DNA from: JAZKFT01 sp040386335 | GTDB lineage: Bacteria; Bacteroidota; Bacteroidia; Chitinophagales; Chitinophagaceae | NCBI GenBank assembly: GCA_040386335.1 | Contig: JAZKFT010000024.1 | Location: 54,970 to 118,969, forward strand | Length of the DNA: 64,000 nucleotides | Reading direction: 5' to 3' | In this document: piece by piece, positions 48,501 to 57,700 of the stretch | Layout of the letters: each line of letters opens with the position of its first letter | Position numbering within the stretch: position 1 is the first letter of the stretch | Position numbers and translations under genes: made by a program | The notes under the pieces: model-generated | What the model was told of the DNA's origin: nothing | The model's database searches: none | The model's input: the letters and a program-made list of their open reading frames with translations, nothing else

Positions 48501-49268
48501 CCAGGCACACTGGCTTTAGGTATAAAACAAGATTATGCATTAGAAGCCAGTGCATTGGCAATTACTGACATCAACGGAGATGGCAAACTGGATTTTTGTG
48601 CGGGCAAAGGGGGTACGGGTACCATATCAGTGCTTGAGAATGCCTATATGATTCCCGGCAATTTTAGTTTTAACTCGCCGGTTGTATACACTAGCGGCAA
48701 CTTCGATACTTACGTTTCAACCTGCGACCTGGATGGTGATGGCAGACCAGAAATAATGGCTGCAAATACCATTCAGAACAATGTTGTTATTTATCGGAAT
48801 AAAATAGGAACATCCCCGCTGGTGCCAAACCCGGAATTATGTAACGGCGGCAGTGTTTCTTTTTCGTCTGGCATTGCCGGGGCTAATTATCAGTGGCAGG
48901 TAAATTCCGGAAATGGATTTTCTGACATTGGAAACGACAGCAATTATAACGGGGCAAATTCAGCTATTCTCCAGGTAAATAACGCACCATCATCCTGGTA
49001 TGGATACCAATATCGAAGTGTTGTTCAGGGAAGTTTCAGCAATGTAGTTACTTTACGATTTTCCAGCACCTGGACAGGGGCTGTAGATAATGTTTGGGAA
49101 AACCCGGCTAACTGGAAATGTGGTGTAGTACCAGATGGTAATACCGATGTAATAATAAATGCAGGCACGGTACTACTCACCAGTAATCTTTCATGCAGAA
49201 GCCTGACAGTAAAGCCTGGCGCAACAGTTAATATTGCTACAGGTTATAATCTGACGATAACTCATTAG
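45534..49268 (+). CDS. Secreted IPT/TIG and FG-GAP (VCBS) repeat protein
   Basis: 1244 residues with a signal peptide (about 1-23). Two similar halves can be seen. Each opens with an IPT/TIG domain (about 25-105: SFFPINGPVGTGVTIKGTNF; about 640-720: SFSPVKGAIGTTVIITGTNF) followed by about seven FG-GAP/VCBS repeats with calcium loops (DFDGDGKLD, DIDGDGKPD, DLDGDGRLD). Two extra IPT-like domains (about 485-640) join the halves. Near the end is an Ig-like stretch and a block starting TWTGAVDNVWENPANWKCG that in relatives precedes a type IX sorting domain; here the protein stops without one. Probable surface adhesin or binding protein; no enzyme motif. Confidence 0.87.
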   Translation: MSLTLKCLFLTAFTLCVFAGIAQKPTVRSFFPINGPVGTGVTIKGTNFSPLTANNTVYFGAVRASVVVATDTTLLVVVPAGSTYLPVSVTTNNLTGYAQHPFVVTFPGGGGTFTSASFMPKMDVVTGMYPHWVGLADFNGNGKADIIVSRGSSSTVSVFPNNSTPGSIILGAKQDFNATGSNHEGGAIADFDGDGKLDFVLTNSINANSVSVYRNTSATGGTILFTNRVTFAVDNAPYGVAVGDIDGDGKPDMAVPVNGSLNLCIFRNTSTPGSITFAPRIDYSGGTFPYEVAISDLDGDGKPDVAITTQGGSPALSVMKNNSTSGNIVLETPVSFASGVPFTVFAGDLNNDGKPDLAGATGAASTAVVLTNTSTPGTIDFGSSPSFVTGSYVKCVAITDLDGDSKPDLFTANNSSHNVSALRNTTTGGNITFEGKVDYATNLNPQYVAAGDLDGDGKPEILCANSSSDGITILRNIIGANVVPVINSFTPTNAVNGTVVTIKGSNFSNVTSVTFGGVAPSSFTIDSATGITAVVGDGASGSVSATNLYGTGSLAGFNFIGPLINAFNPTIGENGTLVTITGANFTGATSVSFGGIPAATFTVNSPTSITATVGTGASGNVSVTTATGTVVKAGFSYGLPVITSFSPVKGAIGTTVIITGTNFSPLAADNFVFFGGVKTAVIAATTTQLTVTVPPGATYKPITVTRSNLTAYSKIPFHVTYPLGASIVDSSFVNSYTLATGNYPVDLTACDLNNDGKPDVIVVNSVGNSISVFKNNSAAGNMSFSSKTDYSTGPSPKRVATGDLDGDGRLDIIITNMNSGLAGSISIFRNTSIGPSISFATKVDLATGNGSIGISIGDLNIDGKPDVIVASGNSGYYSIFTNTTLPGGAIMFTKQDKTFLDRPDVLTIADIDNDGKPDLVTANATVSSISVLRNISTGNEVILASRVDFPTGSYPYYLATTDFDSDGKLDLMVSNYTSANMSMYKNESTPGTLALGIKQDYALEASALAITDINGDGKLDFCAGKGGTGTISVLENAYMIPGNFSFNSPVVYTSGNFDTYVSTCDLDGDGRPEIMAANTIQNNVVIYRNKIGTSPLVPNPELCNGGSVSFSSGIAGANYQWQVNSGNGFSDIGNDSNYNGANSAILQVNNAPSSWYGYQYRSVVQGSFSNVVTLRFSSTWTGAVDNVWENPANWKCGVVPDGNTDVIINAGTVLLTSNLSCRSLTVKPGATVNIATGYNLTITH

Positions 49269-49709
49269 CCGATTGAGAGGAAAATAGTAATCAAATGAAG
49301 GGTTTGACCATCATTGAGTATCGGTGTGCGGTGGCTACAGCTGGTGCATTCCAAACTGTTCGTAATTCTCCCGATTGGTTATCGTTTGGGTCAACTGATT
49401 TTACAAGCCTGGTACCAGTATAGTAGCGGCTCAAAGCCTTTGTTCATCCTAAATTCCGCAAAAGAACCCCCTCCCCATTTCACAGCGATCAGTTGTCAAC
49501 ACAATAAACGGGGCCGAAATCCTGTCCAGGAATACCATTTTGGGCAACCAGCCTCCAAAGAGGTAATTGGGAAATATACCCCGCATTTTGGTACCCATCA
49601 CCCGTCATTTACCCTGTGGGTACTGTGTAGTGAGGCTAGTTTTGCGTTGCTAAGCGGCCATAATCAGAAAAAACCGCCGCCAATCAACATTGCTTAAAAA
49701 CGATTCCTT
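49269..49709. other. 441-bp intergenic region
   Basis: An open frame of 127 codons (49314-49697, non-ATG start) covers most of it, but its composition (rich in His, Pro, Ser, no leader or motif) does not look like a protein. I see no terminator or promoter that I can defend. Confidence 0.35.
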
Positions 49710-52700
49710 ATGAAAAAAGTCCCCAGTCGCTTCCATTTATTTTGGAGTGTATTCATTTCCATGCTCGCCATCCCGGCGTTTATAAATGCCCAGTCGTACA
49801 CCTACAGCCCGGAAAGCTTTGAAGAAAATATCTGGGCAATCGCCCCCGCTTCCTTTAACGATATTCCCACTGCAACGGGTACCTGGGTGGCCGCAAAAGA
49901 AAATGTGCAAAGCACGGCCGTGACGGCGTACGACGGCACCTACTCATTTTTAATAAAGAATAAAACTGCCGCTTTACTGATGCCGCGCCTGGATAATGGT
50001 GCCGGGGTTTTGACTTATTACACCATCAGAACAAGCAGCAGAACGGTCATTGTCGAAACTTCTGTTGACAAGGTGACATGGGTTACGGCAGACAGCTATC
50101 CATCTACCGCATCCTGGACGCAGCGGACGGTGACCATCAATAATCCTGCAGTAAGATGGATCAGGTTCTCCTCCAATTCTAACAGCGGCCTCTACCTTGA
50201 TAAGGTATTGGTGACCAGCGCAGGCGCCCCGGGGGTGATGGCGGTTACCGACATTCCGGTGAATATCACCCAGACATCAGCTGTAGTTGGAGGAAATATC
50301 AGTTCAACAAACATAACGACCATTACGAGCCGCGGTGTTTGTTACAACGAAACCGGTTTTCCCGACATCAATTCAACCAAACTGGCTGTGGCAGGCACTA
50401 CCGGTGCGTTTTCCGGTACGCTCTCCGGCCTTACGATCGGCAAAACCTATTATGCCAAAGCGTATGCAGAAACACCCCAGGGGATCAGCTACGGACTGGT
50501 GGTACCATTTACCACCCGGGCTGCCGATGCTGCCATTGCATATTGGACGCAGCCTTTTAATGACAACACACATATGCCCACTACCCAGCCAACCAGCCCG
50601 GTAACGATCAATGTTCCGGGGCAGGGCAATTGGATCTACTTTAATGCATACCGGTCTACCAACGCACTTTATATTACAGATGGTTCAATAAGTGCACTAC
50701 GGATTCTTAAAAGCGGTGCTTATGTAACCACCCCGGTTTTGGACGATGGTATTTCATCGCTGTCATTTTCCGAAGGCCGCGGGGGAAGAACGCTTACCGT
50801 CTATACTTCTACCAATGGTGGCACCAGCTGGAGTTTGTTCCAGGATGTGCAGACTGTGAGGGGAGAAGTAATTCGCCTGAATATCAACAGCGGAACCATT
50901 AACCGTATTAAAATTGGAAATAACAGCGGTGGGGATGCTGATATCGATAATATCAGTGTCAGGGTATTTCCTTCCGGCACTGTTCCCGCATTAACCACTA
51001 ATGCGGTAACAAATATTGGAAAAAACACAGCCACCACGGGCGGTGATGTAACTGCAGCAGGTAGCAAGCCGGTGGAAGAACGAGGAATTGTCTGGAACAC
51101 GAATCCGGGCCCCATCCTGGCAGACAATAAAGTGCCGAATGGATCAGGAACCGGCTCATTTAATGTTTTGCTGGCTGGCCTGCCTGCCGGTACCCTTATA
51201 TCTGTTCGGGCCTACGCCATCAGCCGGTCAGGAACCGGTTATGGAAATGAAGTAGTATTTACTACTGAGGCACCTACCATACCAGTGCTTTCCACTAATA
51301 CAGCCACCGATGTTAAAGGAGAATTGGCCACAAGCGGTGGAAGCATCACCGATACCGGCGGTGCCCCCATTACGCAGCGTGGCGTTTGCTGGAATACTAC
51401 CGGCAATCCTACTACGGCTAATAGTAAATCAACAGATGGAACCGGATCCGGCACCTTCGCAAGTACACTAGTTAACCTGACACCCAATACAACCTACTAC
51501 TACCGCGCTTATGCTGTAAACATCTCCGGCACTGCCTACGGTGAAATGAAGCAACTCACCACAGGTGCAGTGTCGCTCCCTGCAGTCACCACCGAAGCAG
51601 TCACCTCCATTTTTTCTTACAAAGCAATAGGTGGTGGAACAATGACAAACGATGGCAATGCCATGACCGTGTTGGGATTATGCTGGAACACCACCGGCAA
51701 TCCAACGATCGCTGACGGTAAAACCGTTTGTGGTACAGGGCTTGGTTTCCATGCCGGCACGATGCCTAACCTGGTTGAAAATTTTCAATATTTTGTTCGG
51801 GCCTATGCAACGAACAGTGTGGGCACAGTGTACGGGCAACAGATTGTGTTCGCCACACCATTTTCTACTAAATTATCGAAACCAATAGGCTTTGCAGAAG
51901 GCACAACCGGTGGTGGCACTCCTACTACGGGTAATACCATTACTGTTACGACAGCAGCAGAGCTTGCAGCAGCCATAACAGGACCTAAATCTGTAATCCT
52001 GGTTTCTGGTGTCATATCGACCAATCGCATATCGGGGGTATTTACCAATAAAACCATCATTGGCTTACCCGGTGCAAGGCTTATCAACCTTGACCAAACC
52101 AAATCGGGTTCAGGCATATTTTTCCTTACCGAAGGCTCCCGGAACGTGATCATTCAAAACCTGGTTTTTGAAGGTCCGGGTGCTTACGATGTTGATGGCT
52201 ATGACTTGTTGTCCAATAAAGGTGGTTATAAACTCTGGGTAGATCATTGCGAGTTCCAGGATGGTACCGATGGAAACTTTGACAACACAGGTGAATCTGA
52301 TAGCATCACTGCTTCATGGTGCAAGTTTACCTACCTCAAACCGCCAAGAGCCGGCGGGCCTGGTGGTTCTGATGATCATCGTTTTTCAAACCTTATTGGC
52401 GGTTCCGATTCGGATGCACCCCAGGACGGACATTATAGCACTACCTGGCAAAACTGCTGGTGGGCACAAGGTGTAAAAGCAAGAATGGTACGCGCCAGGA
52501 ACGGCGAGATCCATATGCTGAACTGTTATTGGAACAGCCCGGAAACAGCAGATGCCATCGGCATCACAGCAGGTACTTTTGGAACGACCGTATATGTAGA
52601 AGGTGGGGTCTTTAATTTGCCGCCTGCGGCGAAAATATCCGACCTGGGTCCTGGCGATATATCCATCAAATTCCAGGATTGTGTAGGCGGAGCAGCCAAT

Positions 52701-54605
52701 TATGGTACCGTTAACCCGCCACCGTATGAATATATACCCATGCATTCCGGCGAAGTGGTGGCTGCGGTTACCAACCCGGTTTGCGGTGCGGGTGCAACCT
52801 TGTATGTTACCAGTACCGGCGAAGTTTATTCAGGATGTCCTTCTGTCCCCATCCTTGCGGTAAAAGGTAAGCTGGAGCAGGAAGTATTTACAGGTAATCC
52901 AATAGATACCATTGTATTTACATGGAGCGGCACTGCAACGGATGTTTCATTGACATCATTGCCGGCCGGCCTGGTAAGCCAAAAAGATGTTCCGGCAAAA
53001 ACCCTGACGGTTACTGGAATCCCAACTGTCCCGGGTGCTTTCACCGTGTCAACTATTGGTGGTGTGGGTCTTGCGGCATCCAAACAGGCTACTATTACTA
53101 TCACCAATATTGCCCCGGCAGCCCTGTCTCATTCTGGTAATCTTAACCAGGTCGTTAATCGTGGTACGCCTGTTGCCAACATTGTTTTTACCTGGAGTGG
53201 TGGTACTACCGATGTATCGATATCTGGCTTGCCGGCAGGTCTTTCAATAGCTAAAGATGCGGTGGCCAAAACACTCACCATTAGCGGCAACCCGACATTA
53301 TTTGGCATGTACACCGTTAGTACTGTTGGCGGCAGCGGGAATGCCATTACCTACCAGGGCACCATCCATGTGCTTTTTACCAATACACCTTATAAAATAG
53401 CCTATGTAACCAACAGCGGGCTGGCCACATATACCAACGACACCAAAATACTGACCGGTCTTAAAGCCGACCCTAACCTGGTAATCAGGGAAGTAAATTC
53501 TGGTATGGCAGGAAATGATTACAGCAGCTATGATGTGGTATTATTGAGCGAAGTAGCGGGTTCTGAAGATCCGGGCATACTGGAACTGAAGGGACTGAAC
53601 AAACCCTTTGTGATGATGAAAGTACATTCCTATAAAAACGCTTCAGCGGCATGGAACTGGTCAAATTCTGAAACTGCATACGATCAAAGCCCTACGGAAA
53701 CCAGGCTGACAGTATCAGATAAAACACACCCTGTATTTAGTGGTGTTAACTGGATCAATGGAAATGAAGTGCAGGTGGTATCATCTGTGGCCGGTCTTAA
53801 AGGCATCACCTATATGGATCCCTCACAATTTAAAAATGTGATCGGGGGACCCGTTAAAGCACTGGCAACAATACCGGGACAAGCCAGCCAGGTAAGTATT
53901 TTGGAAATCCCGGTAGGCACCATGGTTGCAGGTACTCCCATCAATCACAAATTCATACAGATCGGCATCAACAGTGCCTCTTATGCCCAGGTAACCGCAG
54001 ATGGTGTAACGATTGTTAGAAATGCGTTGTTGTATTTAATGGGCAATGACCTCTCCCTGCCTATCCAGTTGCTTTCTTTCTCTGGCCACCGCAACAGTAG
54101 CGCTTATACAAACCTCGTTTGGCAAACCGCTAACCAGCGAAATTTCAAACAGTTCGAAATCGAAAGGAGTTACGATGGAGTCAGTTTCAGCAGGGTAGGG
54201 CAAGTGCATGCGACTGCTAATGTTACCGGCCAGCAGGAATATCGTTTCACAGATTCTTCAAAAGCAACGGGTACACTGTTTTACAGACTGAAGATGATAG
54301 ACCTCGATGGTCGTTTCTCTTATAGTCAGGTGGTGAAAATCCAGGGAATGCAAGGTGTCCATTTTGCGAAGCTCATGCAAAACCCTGTTACCGACCATAT
54401 CGCTCTCCAGGTGAGCAATCCCGGCAGGAGTCAATTGTCGGTCAGCTTGTACAGCAGTGCAGGCCAATTGATCAAACAATGGAATCCCGGGGCGGTAGAA
54501 GGCAATATTGTATTGCCCCTTAACCTAACCCTTACCAATGGCTTGTATCACCTTCGGGTAACAGGAGGAACCAATACCACCACACTTAAAGTAAGTAAGC
54601 AATAA
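49710..54605 (+). CDS. Multidomain PL1 pectate lyase with ThuA-like domain and type IX sorting domain
   Basis: 1631 residues. Signal peptide (about 1-28, INAQ), an N-terminal beta-sandwich and five or so FN3-like repeats of the type RGVCWNTTGNPT...YYRAYAV (about 190-715), a PL1 parallel beta-helix (about 720-1040; KLWVDHCEFQDGTDGNFD near 842-859 gives the calcium-binding Asp residues, RMVRARNG near 925 gives the catalytic Arg), two Ig-like repeats (about 1043-1220; FTWSGTATDVSLTSLPAGL), a ThuA-like domain (about 1226-1445; HPVFSGV) and a type IX secretion C-terminal domain (about 1550-1631, ending TTTLKVSKQ). It cleaves polygalacturonate outside the cell. The HTCS downstream probably senses the products. 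Confidence 0.9.
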   Translation: MKKVPSRFHLFWSVFISMLAIPAFINAQSYTYSPESFEENIWAIAPASFNDIPTATGTWVAAKENVQSTAVTAYDGTYSFLIKNKTAALLMPRLDNGAGVLTYYTIRTSSRTVIVETSVDKVTWVTADSYPSTASWTQRTVTINNPAVRWIRFSSNSNSGLYLDKVLVTSAGAPGVMAVTDIPVNITQTSAVVGGNISSTNITTITSRGVCYNETGFPDINSTKLAVAGTTGAFSGTLSGLTIGKTYYAKAYAETPQGISYGLVVPFTTRAADAAIAYWTQPFNDNTHMPTTQPTSPVTINVPGQGNWIYFNAYRSTNALYITDGSISALRILKSGAYVTTPVLDDGISSLSFSEGRGGRTLTVYTSTNGGTSWSLFQDVQTVRGEVIRLNINSGTINRIKIGNNSGGDADIDNISVRVFPSGTVPALTTNAVTNIGKNTATTGGDVTAAGSKPVEERGIVWNTNPGPILADNKVPNGSGTGSFNVLLAGLPAGTLISVRAYAISRSGTGYGNEVVFTTEAPTIPVLSTNTATDVKGELATSGGSITDTGGAPITQRGVCWNTTGNPTTANSKSTDGTGSGTFASTLVNLTPNTTYYYRAYAVNISGTAYGEMKQLTTGAVSLPAVTTEAVTSIFSYKAIGGGTMTNDGNAMTVLGLCWNTTGNPTIADGKTVCGTGLGFHAGTMPNLVENFQYFVRAYATNSVGTVYGQQIVFATPFSTKLSKPIGFAEGTTGGGTPTTGNTITVTTAAELAAAITGPKSVILVSGVISTNRISGVFTNKTIIGLPGARLINLDQTKSGSGIFFLTEGSRNVIIQNLVFEGPGAYDVDGYDLLSNKGGYKLWVDHCEFQDGTDGNFDNTGESDSITASWCKFTYLKPPRAGGPGGSDDHRFSNLIGGSDSDAPQDGHYSTTWQNCWWAQGVKARMVRARNGEIHMLNCYWNSPETADAIGITAGTFGTTVYVEGGVFNLPPAAKISDLGPGDISIKFQDCVGGAANYGTVNPPPYEYIPMHSGEVVAAVTNPVCGAGATLYVTSTGEVYSGCPSVPILAVKGKLEQEVFTGNPIDTIVFTWSGTATDVSLTSLPAGLVSQKDVPAKTLTVTGIPTVPGAFTVSTIGGVGLAASKQATITITNIAPAALSHSGNLNQVVNRGTPVANIVFTWSGGTTDVSISGLPAGLSIAKDAVAKTLTISGNPTLFGMYTVSTVGGSGNAITYQGTIHVLFTNTPYKIAYVTNSGLATYTNDTKILTGLKADPNLVIREVNSGMAGNDYSSYDVVLLSEVAGSEDPGILELKGLNKPFVMMKVHSYKNASAAWNWSNSETAYDQSPTETRLTVSDKTHPVFSGVNWINGNEVQVVSSVAGLKGITYMDPSQFKNVIGGPVKALATIPGQASQVSILEIPVGTMVAGTPINHKFIQIGINSASYAQVTADGVTIVRNALLYLMGNDLSLPIQLLSFSGHRNSSAYTNLVWQTANQRNFKQFEIERSYDGVSFSRVGQVHATANVTGQQEYRFTDSSKATGTLFYRLKMIDLDGRFSYSQVVKIQGMQGVHFAKLMQNPVTDHIALQVSNPGRSQLSVSLYSSAGQLIKQWNPGAVEGNIVLPLNLTLTNGLYHLRVTGGTNTTTLKVSKQ

Positions 54606-54624
54606 AGCAGCCTATAAAACCAGG

Positions 54625-54659
54625 AGCCCTGTACGATTTATTTGTACAGGGCTTTCTTT
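54625..54659 (+). terminator. Rho-independent terminator after the pectate lyase gene
   Basis: Perfect 10-bp stem AGCCCTGTAC (54625-54634) / GTACAGGGCT (54644-54653) with a 9-nt loop and a TTCTTTG tail, 20 bp after the stop codon. The HTCS downstream therefore has its own promoter. Confidence 0.85.
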
Positions 54660-54761
54660 GATTAAATGATCAGTTAGTTGCCGACATGGTATGTCTTTTA
54701 CGAATATCCTTTTGCCCTACCCGCAATACCAGACCAGACTTAGTTCTAAATTTGTTTGCTC

Positions 54762-57700
54762 ATGAACCATGCTTGCCGGACCATTTTCTTTTTTATCGCC
54801 CTGGTGGCCACAAGCCTGCCTGTTTTCGCACAACCGGACCGGGTAGTATTTGAGAACTATACACTGGAAAATGGATTGTCGAATAACATTGTTCACCAGG
54901 CATTCCAGGATAGCCGCGGTTATATGTGGTTTGCCACCAACCATGGCGTTAGCCGCTACGACGGTTATAAGTTCACCTCCTTTCGCAATGATCCCACAGA
55001 TTCGGCAAGCCTGTCCGGCCTGCTTACCAGGGTGATATTCGAAGATAAAAAGGGAACGCTCTGGATAGGCACAGAATCGGGAGGACTCAACCGATTCAAC
55101 CGGGATCAGGAGACCTTTGAGCATATACTTTCCACAGATTCTGCCAGGGGAATTGGCACTTCGGTGAAAGCAATAGCAGAGGACAAAAATGGATGCTTGT
55201 GGCTGGGTACCAACCTCGGCATAAAAATGTATGATCCAAGATCAAAACAAGTGGAATGGTATCCCTTTGTGGCTAACAGCTCCGATTCCCCGTCTGACAC
55301 ATATGTAAGGGTATTGCAATTTGATGCTGTCGGAAAACTGTGGGTCGGCACCAATTCTGGTCTGGATCTGTTTGATCCGTCCACTAAGAAATTCAGCCGT
55401 GCCTATTCCAATTTTCCTGTATTAAAGGATGAAATATGGGAAATTTATAATGATCCTGGTGGCATGCTTTGGGTGGGTACTTATAATAACGGGCTATTCC
55501 TGGTCAATCCCACCTCCCTGCACATAGAAAAGATTCAACTAGATGGTAACCGGGAATGGAGCAACACCATCCGTTCGGTAGTGCGGGATGGTAATGGATT
55601 GTACTGGATCGGCAGCCGTGCCGGATTGTATGTTTATAATGCTCAAAAGAAAACAGCCAGCTGGTTTGGCAATGTTGAAAACGAACAGAAATCCCTCGTT
55701 AACAGTTCTGTTCTCCATGTATATAAAGATGCGGGACAAAACCTTTGGATATCTACCCGCGGGGGCATCAGCCTGATGGTGCCCGGGCGACAAATATTTA
55801 AGCACTACAGCGCTCTGAGAAACAATGCTAAAAATCTAAATAACAATGAAGTGTATGCCGCCTGGTCAGATAGTTCAGGCAATAATGTCTGGATAGGTAC
55901 GGGGGAGGGTGGCATTAATATACTCGACCGAAAGACAGAACAATTCAGTTACATGAACCCCGTTGCCGGCGGCGCCAATTCCGTAGCGGGTAACGGTATT
56001 AAAGCGTTTATGGATGACGGCAAGGGGAATGTATGGGTTGCGACTGACCAGGATGGGATCAGTATTTTTAATATAAAAACAAAAAGATTTACCCAGCTTC
56101 GTCATGATCCGACGAATCCATCCAGTTTGTCGGACAATAGCGTATGGGCATTGCATAGGGACAAAACCGGGAACATCTGGGCTGGTACGGATGGAGGGCT
56201 CGATTTGTACAACGAACAAACCAATGGGTTTGTCCACCAGAATATTAATAACAAAAACCAACAGGTGGCCTGGATCAGCGAGGATTCTAAAGGCCATTTG
56301 TGGCTCGGATTACAAAGCGTGGTGGCTAAATTTAAACCAGGAGTGGGAACAATTACCACATTCAGAGAACAGGGCAGTTGTTTCTATGAAGATACAAAAG
56401 GCAGGTATTGGCTGGCCACCAGGAATAATGGCATTGTTTTGTTTGGTGCGGATAATGGACCATTAAAATATTACGACGAAAGAAATGGCCTGCCTAACAA
56501 CCAGGTGTTTGAAATACTGGAAGACAATAGCCGAAACCTATGGCTCAGTACAGCTAACGGGCTGGCTATGTTCGACCCTGAAAAAGAAACCTTCACCAAT
56601 TTTGATAAAAGGGACGGCCTGCAAAACAACCAGTTCCACTACGGGGCGGCTTATAAATTAAGCACCGGAGAACTGATTTTCGGTGGCGTGAACGGGTTCA
56701 ATCTTTTCGATCCCGCCAAAGTGATAAATAATCATTACCTGCCCCCGGTAGTACTGACCGGTTTAAAGATTTTCAATAAACCGGTACATGTTAACGACCA
56801 GTTCGCCGTTCTCCACCATAGTATTTCAGAAACCAAAGAGATTGACATTCCTTACGATTACAATATTCTTACGCTGGAATTCGCCGCGCTCAATTTTGTA
56901 AGGCCGGAAAAGAACATGTATAAATTTAAGCTAATTGGATTCGACAAGGATTGGAATGAAGCCGGGTTTAAAAATTCGGCTACTTACACTAACCTCGATC
57001 CCGGGCAATATACGTTCGTGGTTACAGCTTCCAACAACGATCATGAATGGAACAATGAAGGTGTACAGCTTCGGATAAACATATTACCTCCGTTCTGGAA
57101 GACCTGGTGGTTTAATCTCCTCGTTGTTTTTGCTGTGCTTGGTTTAATTTATATGATTATTATGTTCAAGGTCAATCGTGAAAGGATAAAGCAGCAACTG
57201 GACCTGGAACGCATTAAAGTGAAGCAATTGAATGATGTAAATGCTATCAAACTCAGCTTTTTTACAAATGTCTCTCATGAGATACGCACACCGCTTACAT
57301 TGATCATCGGGCCGCTCGAAAGGATCAAAAACACTGAAATGTCAAGGGAGCTCATCAAAAGCCAGGTGGACATTATGTACCGCAATGCCAATTCCCTGCT
57401 TAAACTGGTAAATCAATTGCTTGATTTCCGGAAACTCGAAACCGGTAATCTCAAACTGGAATTGACAAGAGGTGATTTGGTTCCTTTTATTCGGGAAATC
57501 GTTGACTCCTTTTCATCGATGGCCGAGGACAAAGGGATACGGCTGAATTTTAGTGCCTTTAATGAAACCATGCTGGCTTATTTTGATGCTGATAAGTTGG
57601 AGAAAATATTGAACAACCTGCTTTCCAATGCCTTCAAGTTTACCGCGAAAGATGGAACCGTATCCGTATATATGACAATAACGGTCGATAAATCCTTCGA

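Noticed and set aside
49314..49697. Open frame of 127 codons between the FG-GAP protein and the pectate lyase
   Set aside because: Non-ATG start, no leader, domain or conserved-looking motif, and odd composition; judged chance.
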